In this document: positions 16,782 to 24,794 of the stretch, piece by piece
How positions within the stretch are numbered: position 1 is the stretch's first letter
Layout of the letters: every line of letters starts with the position of its first letter
Source: Planctomycetota bacterium
GTDB taxonomy: Bacteria; Planctomycetota; Phycisphaerae; Phycisphaerales; SM1A02
Assembly: GCA_016872835.1 (NCBI GenBank)
Contig: VGYX01000006.1
Location: forward strand, 62,001 to 126,000
Reading direction: 5' to 3'
Length of the DNA: 64,000 nucleotides
Program-made: the position numbers and the translations under genes
The notes under the pieces: model-generated
Seen by the model: only the letters and a program-made list of their open reading frames with translations
What the model was told of the DNA's origin: nothing
Database searches by the model: none

Positions 16782-17665
16782 GCGGTGCAGTGATGGTGCG
16801 CGTGACTGAAGTGGGCCCGCGCGATGGCCTGCAGAACGAGCGTGCGACCGTGCCGGTGGTGGACAAGGTGGCCTTCGTGGATGCGCTGGTGGCCGCCGGA
16901 TTTCCCGAAGTCGAGGTGACGAGTTTCGTGAGCCCGAAATGGGTGCCGCAATTGGCCGACGCGGCCGAGGTGATGTCGCGCGTGAAGCGCCGTGCCGGCA
17001 CGCTGCTGTCGGTGCTGGTGCCGAACGAGAAGGGCCTGGAAGGGGCGATGGCCGCGAAGGCCGACAAGGTGAGCGTGTTCGTGAGCGCCAGCGAGGGCTT
17101 CAGTCAGAAGAACGTGAACGCGAGCATCGGCGTGTGCCTGCAGCGACTGGAGCCTGTGGTGCGGCAGGCTCGATCTGCAGGGTTGCGCGTGCGCGGCTAC
17201 GTGAGTTGCGTGGTGCGGTGCCCGTTCGATGGCGCGGTGACTCCCGAGGCGGTTCGCGCGGTGAGCGAGCGGCTGCTTGCGATGGGATGCACCGAGATCG
17301 ATCTGGGTGACACCATCGGTGTCGCGCAACCGGAGGACATCGAGCGGCTTCTCGCTGGCGTGGCGCGCACCGTGGCGCCGGGCACCGTGACGCTGCATCT
17401 GCATGACACACGCGGCATGGCCGCGGCGTGCGTGGAGCGTGCGATCGCACTGGGCGTTCGAAGCTTCGACTCCAGCGCAGCCGGGCTTGGTGGCTGCCCC
17501 TACGCACCGGGCGCGCCGGGCAATCTGGCCACCGAGACACTGCTCGCCACCATCGAACGTTGCGGACTGTGGCACGGCGTGGAAGCGGCGGCGGTGGCCG
17601 CGGCGGGCGCCCGCATGCGTCAGACGCTGACGCGCCTCCAGCGCGACTCGGGCGGCAATTCGTAG
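16778..17665 (+). CDS. mvaB: Hydroxymethylglutaryl-CoA lyase
   Basis: Splits HMG-CoA to acetoacetate and acetyl-CoA (leucine and ketone-body metabolism). 295 residues from the GTG at 16778, which has AGGAAGG nine bases before it and overlaps the preceding stop; an ATG at 16793 is the alternative. DRE-TIM motifs: GPRDGLQNE near the start, LGDTIGVA, the divalent-metal HLHDTRGMA and the family signature GGCPYAPGAPGN with catalytic Cys. It is the last gene of ftsW-murG-ygfZ-small ORF-mvaB, an odd companion for cell-wall genes. Its last 46 bases overlap the convergent phosphoesterase gene. Confidence 0.92.
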   Translation: MSGAVMVRVTEVGPRDGLQNERATVPVVDKVAFVDALVAAGFPEVEVTSFVSPKWVPQLADAAEVMSRVKRRAGTLLSVLVPNEKGLEGAMAAKADKVSVFVSASEGFSQKNVNASIGVCLQRLEPVVRQARSAGLRVRGYVSCVVRCPFDGAVTPEAVRAVSERLLAMGCTEIDLGDTIGVAQPEDIERLLAGVARTVAPGTVTLHLHDTRGMAAACVERAIALGVRSFDSSAAGLGGCPYAPGAPGNLATETLLATIERCGLWHGVEAAAVAAAGARMRQTLTRLQRDSGGNS

Positions 17666-18402
17666 CGGCCCCGGCGAAGGGACAGTGGAATCCACGCCAC
17701 GTCGTTGCCGCGCACCCACACGGCAGCGGGGCGCGACGGGGGATTGAAGCTTCCCGTGTTCAGCAACCAGCGATCGGCCCTGCGCACGCAGCCACGTCGG
17801 TGCGAGTGGCCACTCACCACCACGCGAGCCTGCGGTTGATGCCTGTCCACGAAGTCATGCACGCGCGCCGACCATTCCATCCAGGTGCGCACCACCGCCA
17901 CGATCGCCCACGGCCGCGTGAGCATCGCCGCGGCGTGCAACTTGCGTTCGCGCGAGGTGTCGCTCCATGCGGCCTCGCAGGCGGCCACCGAAGCGCGCAG
18001 GGCCGCGTGCATGGAGTCGCGCTCGTGCACGGGCACGCTCTGCAGGTACGCGTCGTGACGACGCCCCGCTTCGCGAGCCCACACCGACCATGGAGCGACT
18101 TCCGGAATGAAGGCGTGACCGTGCGTCACCAGCACGCGGTCGCCGGCAAGCATGCGATGCAGCGGGAAGGACTCGTCGTGATCATGATTGCCGGCCAGTC
18201 GCAGCAGTGGCAGGCCGCGCCGCGCGCAGGTGGCGTGGAGTTCCTCCAGCAGGCGGACCGCCCGGTCGCGGTAGCGGGGGTGGCGCGTCTCGGCCGTGTC
18301 GCCGTTCAGCCACAGTTCGTCGGCGGCCTCGATCAGGGGGGCCAGATGCCGGATTTCCAGCGGGGAAAGGCCCAGATGCAGGTCGGAGAGGATGAGGGGC
18401 AT
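17620..18402 (-). CDS. Calcineurin-like metallophosphoesterase (LpxH/YkuE-like)
   Basis: Cytoplasmic binuclear metallophosphoesterase of 260 residues. All five blocks are present: DLHLG (7-11), NGDTAE (33-38), GNHDHDE (~71-77), VTHGH (~93-97) and GHSHR (~199-203). This set fits UDP-2,3-diacylglucosamine hydrolase-like enzymes, which would suit an outer-membrane lipid A pathway, but the residues between blocks differ, so the substrate is uncertain. It overlaps the 3' end of mvaB by 46 bp on the opposite strand and diverges from rpsR, whose promoter lies across its start. Confidence 0.75.
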   Translation of the reverse strand: MPLILSDLHLGLSPLEIRHLAPLIEAADELWLNGDTAETRHPRYRDRAVRLLEELHATCARRGLPLLRLAGNHDHDESFPLHRMLAGDRVLVTHGHAFIPEVAPWSVWAREAGRRHDAYLQSVPVHERDSMHAALRASVAACEAAWSDTSRERKLHAAAMLTRPWAIVAVVRTWMEWSARVHDFVDRHQPQARVVVSGHSHRRGCVRRADRWLLNTGSFNPPSRPAAVWVRGNDVAWIPLSLRRGRYELPPESRWRRVSV

Positions 18403-18430
18403 TGGAGGATGGCCGGGATTCGGTTACACT
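18402..18430 (+). promoter_or_regulatory. rpsR promoter
   Basis: TTGGAG (18402-18407) and TACACT (18425-18430) with a 17-bp spacer, leaving a leader of roughly 55 bases before rpsR. The same layout, nearly base for base, stands before rpsP. Confidence 0.75.
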
Positions 18431-18492
18431 GCCCGGCTCGTCGCCCCCGACCGTCGGGGGCTCTCGAAACCGAGATCCAGGACGCACAGACC

Positions 18493-18708
18493 ATGAGCCA
18501 GTTCTCCGCACCGACCGAACGACGCACGATCAAGGGCCCCGTTGACTACAAGAATGCCGACGAGTTGCGTCGCATGATGACCGGCAACGGCAAGATCCTT
18601 GGTCGCAAGCGCCTGAGCCTGTCGGCCACCGAGCAGAAGCAGTTGACGCAGGCGATCAAGCGCGCCCGTCATCTCGCGCTGCTGCCCTTCACCAACGCCG
18701 CCAACTGA
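18493..18708 (+). CDS. rpsR: 30S ribosomal protein bS18
   Basis: Small-subunit ribosomal protein of 71 residues. The recognisable core is VDYKNADELRRM, GKILGRKR and LTQAIKRARHLALLPF, the near-invariant bS18 block. It is a stand-alone gene here; in many bacteria it sits with rpsF, ssb and rplI, none of which is adjacent. Many CxxC-containing bS18 forms exist, but this one lacks the zinc cysteines. Confidence 0.95.
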   Translation: MSQFSAPTERRTIKGPVDYKNADELRRMMTGNGKILGRKRLSLSATEQKQLTQAIKRARHLALLPFTNAAN

Positions 18709-18732
18709 GTCCGCGAGGGACCTTTGGATCGC

Positions 18733-18756
18733 ACACGCGCGTCGCTTGACGCGTGT
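18733..18756. terminator. Shared hairpin between convergent rpsR and TPR gene
   Basis: ACACGCGCGTC and GACGCGTGT pair around GCTT with a 2-base bulge. It lies directly after rpsR and abuts the stop of the convergent gene. No U-tract on either strand, so termination is plausible but unproven. Confidence 0.45.
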
Positions 18757-20120
18757 CAGATGTCGCCTGGGGTGGCGGTTCGAAGCCACGGGATGAGTCG
18801 CGCCATCCAGATGCGCAGCAGCACGCGACGCAGACCTGCGTCGCGCGGATGCTCGGACAATCCGCGTCGCGCCCAGGTGGAGGCCTCGGTCAGGTTGCCG
18901 CGCTGGAGCGCGCTGAGCGCCAAGTTGTAGGGTGCCGCGGCGTCGGTGGCGTCGAGTCGGTGCAGGTGCTGGCTCGCCTCATCGCCGCCCTTCAGGTCAC
19001 CGGTTCGATAGCGCGCCAGCGCGAGCTTGCGGAACAGTGAGGCGTCCTTGCGGCACGCCGCGAAGCGCAGCGCGGCACTCAGCGTGCGTGCGGCCATCGC
19101 GGGCCGATCGGCGCGCAGCATGAGCTCGGCCAGCGAGACGGCGCCCTGCGGATTGTCGAGTCGTGGATCCTGCTCGGGTGGCGTGCGTTCCGCGTGCACT
19201 TCAAGCAGACGCGCGGCCTCGTCGCGTTCGCCGCGTTCCAGGCGCGCGTGCGCCAATTCCACGCGCGGGGCGGGGTTGTCGGCGTCGAGGCGCATGGCCA
19301 TCTCCAGTTCGGCGCACGCCTCGTCGAGTCGGCGCGCGGCCAGCGCAAGCGAACCCATGCGCCAACGCGCGGCGGCGCTGTCGGGATCAAGTTCAACGGC
19401 GCGGCGGTATCTCTCGACGGCCTCGGGTGCGCGACGAAGGCGCACCAGCAGGTCACCGAAGGCGATCCACGCCTGCACGTCGCCCGGGTGGTGTCGCGTC
19501 TCCTCGGTCAGCAGCTCGATCGCGCGGTGCGGCTGCCCACCATCGGCGGCGAGTTGTGCGAGGCGAATGCGCACGCGCGCCAGCGACGGCTCCAGTCGAA
19601 GCGCCTCGCGCAGGCTCCATGCGGCGCGCGCGGTCTTGCCTTCCTCCAGCAGCACCTCGGCCATGGCCTGCAGCGAGGCGGGCGAGGCCTCGAGATGCTG
19701 CTGCGAAAGGTAGAACACAAGCGAGGCGTCTTCGCGGCGGCCGAGTCGGCGCAGCGACTCGATGCGGACCGCCCACGCGGCGTCGATGTCGGGCTTGCGC
19801 TGCGTGGCCTCCTCGGCCCACTTCAGGGCGAGCTGCCAGCGTTGAAGGGAAGCTGCGGCCACGGCGGCCGCCACGCGAGGTTCGGCGTGATCGGGCGAGC
19901 GCGCGCTGGCCATCTCGAAGCAGCGCAGCGCCTCGTCGGTGCGACCGAGCGCCTGCAGCGTGACGCCGAGGTTCATGCGCCATGTGCCGTGATCGGGATC
20001 GAGCTCGATCGCCTCGCGCAGGCAGGCCTCGGCCTCCTTGAAGCGACCCTTCTGGAACAACGCGCGGGCCTTCTCGGCCAGCTCTTCCGCGCGGTCGTCG
20101 GGGTCGGTCCAGTCGGGCAT
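18756..20120 (-). CDS. Tetratricopeptide-repeat protein
   Basis: A 454-residue cytoplasmic-looking protein made almost entirely of TPR-type helix pairs. Clear repeats include AEELAEKARALFQKGRFKEA, then LGVTLQALGRTDEALRCFE, AFGDLLVRLRRAPEAVERYR and ARWRMGSLALAARRLDEACA. No catalytic domain, signal peptide or membrane helix is visible, so the likely role is protein binding or scaffold. The ATG at 20120 is chosen over one 20 codons upstream because TATTCT ends 7 bases before it. Confidence 0.8.
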   Translation of the reverse strand: MPDWTDPDDRAEELAEKARALFQKGRFKEAEACLREAIELDPDHGTWRMNLGVTLQALGRTDEALRCFEMASARSPDHAEPRVAAAVAAASLQRWQLALKWAEEATQRKPDIDAAWAVRIESLRRLGRREDASLVFYLSQQHLEASPASLQAMAEVLLEEGKTARAAWSLREALRLEPSLARVRIRLAQLAADGGQPHRAIELLTEETRHHPGDVQAWIAFGDLLVRLRRAPEAVERYRRAVELDPDSAAARWRMGSLALAARRLDEACAELEMAMRLDADNPAPRVELAHARLERGERDEAARLLEVHAERTPPEQDPRLDNPQGAVSLAELMLRADRPAMAARTLSAALRFAACRKDASLFRKLALARYRTGDLKGGDEASQHLHRLDATDAAAPYNLALSALQRGNLTEASTWARRGLSEHPRDAGLRRVLLRIWMARLIPWLRTATPGDI

Positions 20121-20127
20121 GGAATGC

Positions 20128-20133
20128 AGAATA
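20128..20133 (-). promoter_or_regulatory. Leaderless -10 (TATTCT)
   Basis: TATTCT ends 7 bases before the TPR gene ATG at 20120; the remaining gap to the reductase gene shows nothing else. Confidence 0.55.
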
Positions 20134-20196
20134 GGGCGTGCGGGGGGCGGGGCACGCCAGACCGAAGAATTCCTCAGCAATTACCGAGGTTTCCGG

Positions 20197-21213
20197 TCAG
20201 TACACCTCGATCATGCACCGGTGCGTGGGGCGGACCCGGCGCTTGAGGTGCTCGTCGGTCCACTCCTTCGCGGGCACCTGCGCGATCTGCTCGTCAACCG
20301 TGAGGTAGCCGTTTGCCAGACCCTTCTCGCCGAGCATGCGGAACAGACCCATCTGCATGCCCGCCAGGCCACACACGTAGATCAGCGTACGCGGGCTGCG
20401 CAGCATGGCGTCGTAACGATCGCCCAGCATGCGCTCGATGAACTGGTGCGCGTACTCGCCCTTGCCGCCGTCGGCGCGAACCTCGCGGCTGATGACGGGG
20501 TGGTAGTGGAAGTTCGCGTGCTGCTTCACGAGGCCGCGGAAGAGGTCGTCGTAGAGCAGGTCGCTGGTGTAGGGACTGCCCATGACCAGCTCGATGCGGC
20601 TGCTGCAGCGCTTCCAGTTCGCTCGCCACGGGCTGCCCTCGGGCGGTCCCTGCAGCAGTTCCATGACCATGCCGCGGAAGGGGGCGATGCCCGTGCCCGT
20701 GGCCATGAACAGGTAGTCGTGCTGGTCGGGATCTTCAGGCAGCAGGAAGCGCTTGCCCGCGGGGCCGGTGACCGAGACCGGGGCGCCCGGCTTCAGGTCA
20801 CAGACATAGTTGCTGCAAACGCCCACGAACAGGCTGTGATCGGCGGGGTCGTCGCTCGCCTTCTGGGGGCTGCGCTCGGCGAGCAGGCGCTTGGGTGTGG
20901 TGGCCAGGACCTTGCCATGGCCGTCCTCGCCCCAGGAGGGGCTGGCGATCGAGTAGAGGCGCACCTTGTGGGGCTTTCCGTGGGCATCCACGCCCGGCGG
21001 GACCACCCCGAAACTCTGCCCGGCGCGGAAATTGCCAGCCAGCGCGGTGGATCCCACGTCGATGCAGACATGCCGCACGAAACTGGCCGAGCGGCCCTTC
21101 ATGCAGAGCTGGTTGCTGATCACCGACCCCTGGGCGGGCGCCGTGGGGGGGACCAGGTGCATCTTCACTTCCGGCAGTTTCGGCTCGCCGACGACTTCAA
21201 GGACGTTGCTCAC
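20197..21213 (-). CDS. Plant-type ferredoxin/flavodoxin-NADP+ reductase
   Basis: FAD enzyme exchanging electrons between NADP(H) and ferredoxin or flavodoxin. 338 residues with plant-type rather than bacterial-type markers: RLYSIAS for FAD (about 84-90), GVCSNYVCDL for the isoalloxazine (about 130-139), ATGTGIAPFRGM for NADP, YVCGLAGMQMG and a C-terminal EVY whose terminal Tyr stacks on the flavin. No N-terminal phycobilisome or transit domain. No ferredoxin gene lies near. The start codon is GTG, 6 bases after a TAACAT hexamer. Confidence 0.9.
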   Translation of the reverse strand: MSNVLEVVGEPKLPEVKMHLVPPTAPAQGSVISNQLCMKGRSASFVRHVCIDVGSTALAGNFRAGQSFGVVPPGVDAHGKPHKVRLYSIASPSWGEDGHGKVLATTPKRLLAERSPQKASDDPADHSLFVGVCSNYVCDLKPGAPVSVTGPAGKRFLLPEDPDQHDYLFMATGTGIAPFRGMVMELLQGPPEGSPWRANWKRCSSRIELVMGSPYTSDLLYDDLFRGLVKQHANFHYHPVISREVRADGGKGEYAHQFIERMLGDRYDAMLRSPRTLIYVCGLAGMQMGLFRMLGEKGLANGYLTVDEQIAQVPAKEWTDEHLKRRVRPTHRCMIEVY

Positions 21214-21219
21214 GCCGCT

Positions 21220-21225
21220 ATGTTA
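21220..21225 (-). promoter_or_regulatory. Leaderless -10 (TAACAT) before a GTG start
   Basis: TAACAT ends 6 bases before the GTG at 21213, showing the leaderless spacing also with a non-ATG start. Confidence 0.5.
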
Positions 21226-21313
21226 CGCCCGCCTCCGGGAAAGTGACCTTGGGGCCGCTGACTGGCCGATGGATTGGCTCTCCCCGCGCTTGGGGACCTG
21301 CAAGGAACGACTC

Positions 21314-22666
21314 ATGGATTTCTTCCGCATCGAAGGTGGTCGACGACTCAGTGGACGCGTGCGCATCGAGGGGGCGAAGAACGCGGCGCTGCCGCTGATG
21401 GCCGCCTGCCTGCTGACCGACCAGCCCGTCACCCTGCGCAACATCAAGCCGCTGGCGGACATCGCCAACATGGGCCGCCTGCTGGCGGAACTCGGCGTGG
21501 ACGTACGCCCCGCGGCGGGCGGACTCACCCTGCACAGCACCGACCCGAATCGCGTGCACGCGCGCTACGACATCGTGCGCACCATGCGCGCAAGCATCTG
21601 CGTGCTTGGACCCATGCTGGCGCATCGCCGCAAGGCGATGGTGAGCATGCCCGGAGGCTGCGCGTTCGGACATCGCCCGGTCGACCTGCACCTGCGTGGC
21701 CTGGAGGCCTTGGGCGCCAAGATCGAGCTGCGCGGCGGTGACATTTTGGCCACCTGCGATCGCCTGAAGGGCAACACCGTCTTCCTGGGCGGTCCCTTCG
21801 GCAGCACCGTGCTTGGTACGGCGAACGTGCTGAGCGCGGCGGTGCTGGCCAAGGGTCGCACCGTGATCGAGTGCGCGGCGTGCGAGCCCGAAGTGGTCGA
21901 GCTGGCGAACATGCTGACGGCGATGGGCGCCAAGATCCAGGGCGCTGGATCGCCCCGCCTGGTGGTGGACGGCGTGGACGAGCTTGGTGGCGTGGATCAC
22001 GTGGTGATGCCCGACCGCATCGTGGCGGGCACCTACGCGGCCGCGGCCGCGATCACCAACGGCGACGTGACGCTGGACGACTTCCCGTATGACGCGCTGC
22101 TGGCCAGCATCCAGCACTTCCGCGAGATCGGCGTGCATGTGGACCGGGTGTCGGGCGACGATCCGATGCGTTGCACCGTGCGTGTGACCAGCGAGCGCAA
22201 CTTGAAGCCGACCACGATCACCACGCAGCCGCACCCAGGCTTCCCCACGGACCTGCAGGCGCAGTTCATGGCGCTGCTGTGCCTGGCCGAGGGCAACAGC
22301 GTGATCACCGAGAAGATCTATCCCGAGCGCTTCATGCATGTGGCTGAATTGATGCGCATGGGCGCGCAGCTCTACCGCCAAGGCCCCACCGTGGTGGTGG
22401 CCGGCGGCCACAAGTTGATCGGCGCTCCGGTGATGGCCAGCGATCTGCGTGCCAGCGCCAGTCTGGTGCTTGCGGGCCTGGCGGCCGAGGGTGAGACGAT
22501 CGTGAACCGCGTCTACCACCTCGATCGTGGCTACCACCGCATGGAGGAGACGCTGAACGCGCTTGGTGCGCGCGTGGAGCGCCTGAAGGAAGAGAAGCCG
22601 CAGCCCGTCGAGGGCGAGCCGGTGCGCGGTGCCGGGTCGTCAGTGGCCACGGCGCAGTTCATGTAG
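21314..22666 (+). CDS. murA: UDP-N-acetylglucosamine 1-carboxyvinyltransferase
   Basis: First committed step of peptidoglycan synthesis: transfers enolpyruvate from PEP to UDP-GlcNAc. 450 residues, slightly longer than the ~420 norm because of a Glu/Pro-rich tail of about 25 residues. K22-N23 in EGAKNAALP and the catalytic/fosfomycin-target C116 in SMPGGCAFGHRPVDLHLRG are present. AAGGAA stands before the ATG at 21314, so this first gene uses a Shine-Dalgarno. Its 3' end overlaps the convergent methyltransferase gene by 27 bp. Confidence 0.95.
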   Translation: MDFFRIEGGRRLSGRVRIEGAKNAALPLMAACLLTDQPVTLRNIKPLADIANMGRLLAELGVDVRPAAGGLTLHSTDPNRVHARYDIVRTMRASICVLGPMLAHRRKAMVSMPGGCAFGHRPVDLHLRGLEALGAKIELRGGDILATCDRLKGNTVFLGGPFGSTVLGTANVLSAAVLAKGRTVIECAACEPEVVELANMLTAMGAKIQGAGSPRLVVDGVDELGGVDHVVMPDRIVAGTYAAAAAITNGDVTLDDFPYDALLASIQHFREIGVHVDRVSGDDPMRCTVRVTSERNLKPTTITTQPHPGFPTDLQAQFMALLCLAEGNSVITEKIYPERFMHVAELMRMGAQLYRQGPTVVVAGGHKLIGAPVMASDLRASASLVLAGLAAEGETIVNRVYHLDRGYHRMEETLNALGARVERLKEEKPQPVEGEPVRGAGSSVATAQFM

Positions 22667-23467
22667 AACCAGCGCGAGCGCCGTCGAGACGTTCAGGCTT
22701 GGGGGGCCGTCGCCATCGCCCGCAAGCGGATCGTGGCTCGCGTCGATCTCGACGCAGCGATCGCAGTGGGAAAGCAGTTCGGGCGAAACGCCGCGACCTT
22801 CGGCACCGACCACCACGGCCACACGCGGGCCTGGTCGCCACGCCTGCAGCGCGGTGGAGCCTGCGGCCTGCTCCAGTGCCACGCACTCCAGCCCGGCCGC
22901 GCGCACCTGCGCCACGGCAAGAGCCGCGCTTGGCACCTGCGTGAATGGCACGCTGAACACGCGGCCCATGCTGATGCGGACGCTCTTGCGGCCCAGCGGA
23001 TCGGCGCAGCCCGCACCCAGTGCGATGGCGGAGGCACCCAGGCACGCCGCGTTCCGGAAGAGCGCACCCATGTTGTCCACGTGCACCACGCCATCGGCGA
23101 TCACGAGCGTGGCGCGGGGACTTGGCAAGCCTGCCAGCAGCGCCGTCAGTCCGGGCCCCTCGGTGTGATGACCGAGCGCGAGCGCCCCGTGATGGAAGCG
23201 GTAGCCGCTGTGCTGCGCGATCCAGTCCATGGGGGCCTCGATGAGCGGACAGCCGGCGCGAGCGGCCAGCGGCTCAAGCAGCGGCAGGTGCTGCGAGGCG
23301 GCCAGCACGCTGACGGGTTTCCAGTGGCCGCTTGCGCAGGCACGCAGGAATCGCGCCACGCAGCGAGCGCTCTCGACCAGGAAGAGACCGTGCGCGCCGC
23401 GCAGGTCGGCGTCGCGGACATCGCGATAGGGGGCCAGGCGCGGATCGCCGTCAGGCGCGACGGTCAT
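22640..23467 (-). CDS. SpoU/TrmH-family RNA 2'-O-methyltransferase
   Basis: S-adenosylmethionine-dependent SPOUT enzyme that 2'-O-methylates rRNA or tRNA. 275 residues. Motif 1 is NMGALFRNAACLGA, motif 2 VVVGAEGRGVSPE and motif 3 LNVSTALALVLHE, the three knotted-fold motifs. An N-terminal substrate-binding domain precedes them (about 1-110). The ATG at 23467 follows the upstream MCE stop by one base, so translation is coupled. Target nucleotide unknown. Confidence 0.88.
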   Translation of the reverse strand: MTVAPDGDPRLAPYRDVRDADLRGAHGLFLVESARCVARFLRACASGHWKPVSVLAASQHLPLLEPLAARAGCPLIEAPMDWIAQHSGYRFHHGALALGHHTEGPGLTALLAGLPSPRATLVIADGVVHVDNMGALFRNAACLGASAIALGAGCADPLGRKSVRISMGRVFSVPFTQVPSAALAVAQVRAAGLECVALEQAAGSTALQAWRPGPRVAVVVGAEGRGVSPELLSHCDRCVEIDASHDPLAGDGDGPPSLNVSTALALVLHELRRGH

Positions 23468-23468
23468 G

Positions 23469-24782
23469 TCAGGGCTGCTGCTGGCTGAGATCGACAAGCC
23501 GCTCGACCGCGGTGCGGAAGGCCGTCACCGCACGCGCCGTCTGATCGCGGAGTTCCTGCGACAGGCCGGGCGCGGGCTCCTTCGCGTCGGCGGCCAGCTT
23601 CTCAAGCGCCGCGTTCGCGCGACGCAGCTCGTCGGTGGCGACCACCAGCCGGCTGGCCGCATCGTAGCGCTGCATGCGCGTGATCATGTTGGTATCGACC
23701 GCGGCGACGGCCACGCCGAAGACGGCGCGCAACGCCGCCAGCAGCGGCGTCTCGAGCGTGCGCGAGATCTGGCCACCCATCAGCGAGCTGTTGGCCATGA
23801 AGTCATGGAAGGCGTCGGCGGAATCGCCGCCCGCCTTGCGCAGCTGATCCAGCAGTTCGGTGGTTCGTGCCCACTCACTCCCGGAGCGCGTCCAGAGTTG
23901 AATGGCCTTCGGTTCGGCGTCCTTCAGGAAGCGCTCCTTCAGTGCCTCGAAGTCCGCCTTCAGCACGTCCCAGTCGGTGGAGATGCGCGTGCTGGTGGCA
24001 CGGATCGAATCGTCGAGGCTGGGGTTGCCTCGCGTGCTCTCGGCGAAGCGCGCGCGCAGCCGGTCCATCGCCTGTGAGGTGCGCTCGACGGCACCGGACC
24101 AGCCCGGCTCGTCGCTCACGAAGGCGTCGTGAAACTGGATCGCGTGATCCTGCAGGGCGGTGAACGCCGCCTTCGCCTGCTTGGCGTAGAGCTTCGCCCA
24201 GTTGGCCTTGATGGCCTCGAACTGCTCAGGAAGCTGCTCGAGGCTTCGCGCCGCCTGCACGCCCAGCAGGGCGATGCGGTAGTCGACCGGATCTGAAGCC
24301 GCCATCACGATGCCCTGGTCGATCGGCGTGCTGCGCGGGCCGGGCATGGAACGCCCACCACGCATGCCGCCGGTGTCGTTGATCACCAACGCCACGTTGC
24401 TGCCCAGGAAGGTGGCCGAGCGCGAGATGCTGGCACCCGGATACAGGGTGATTCGCGGATCGAGCTTGAACTCCACCACAGTGCCGCGCGAGGCATCGGC
24501 CTGCGCCGCGCGCATCGCGTCCTCGAGCGAGCCGGTCGCGTGGAATTCCGCGTGCTCCACGCGTGAGACCTCGCCCCATTGCAGGCCACCCAGGATCACC
24601 GGGGCGCCGGGCACGATGTTGGTGGCGTCCTGCGTGACCTTGAAGCCCACGCGATAGGTGTTCCACTGGCCCCACTGGATCGTGGCGAGCGTGATCGAGA
24701 GTACGGTGGCGCCGATCACCATGGACAGCGTGATCAGTCCGGCTCGCGCCTCGCGCAGGGGATTGGGTTCATGCGCGCCCAT
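23469..24782 (-). CDS. MCE/MlaD-domain protein with long helical C-terminus
   Basis: Substrate-binding component of a lipid transporter, anchored in the inner membrane and facing the periplasm. 437 residues: one N-terminal membrane helix (LITLSMVIGATVLSITLATI, about 16-35), an MCE domain (VGFKVTQDATNIVPGAPVIL, GEVSRVE) to about residue 145, then ~290 residues of mostly helical, coiled-coil-like sequence. It sits 12 bp after a second MCE gene and before a SpoU methyltransferase. The permease and ATPase are not adjacent; the MlaF-like ATPase at 7777-8652 is a candidate. Confidence 0.8.
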   Translation of the reverse strand: MGAHEPNPLREARAGLITLSMVIGATVLSITLATIQWGQWNTYRVGFKVTQDATNIVPGAPVILGGLQWGEVSRVEHAEFHATGSLEDAMRAAQADASRGTVVEFKLDPRITLYPGASISRSATFLGSNVALVINDTGGMRGGRSMPGPRSTPIDQGIVMAASDPVDYRIALLGVQAARSLEQLPEQFEAIKANWAKLYAKQAKAAFTALQDHAIQFHDAFVSDEPGWSGAVERTSQAMDRLRARFAESTRGNPSLDDSIRATSTRISTDWDVLKADFEALKERFLKDAEPKAIQLWTRSGSEWARTTELLDQLRKAGGDSADAFHDFMANSSLMGGQISRTLETPLLAALRAVFGVAVAAVDTNMITRMQRYDAASRLVVATDELRRANAALEKLAADAKEPAPGLSQELRDQTARAVTAFRTAVERLVDLSQQQP

Positions 24783-24794
24783 CGGCCGCGCGCC

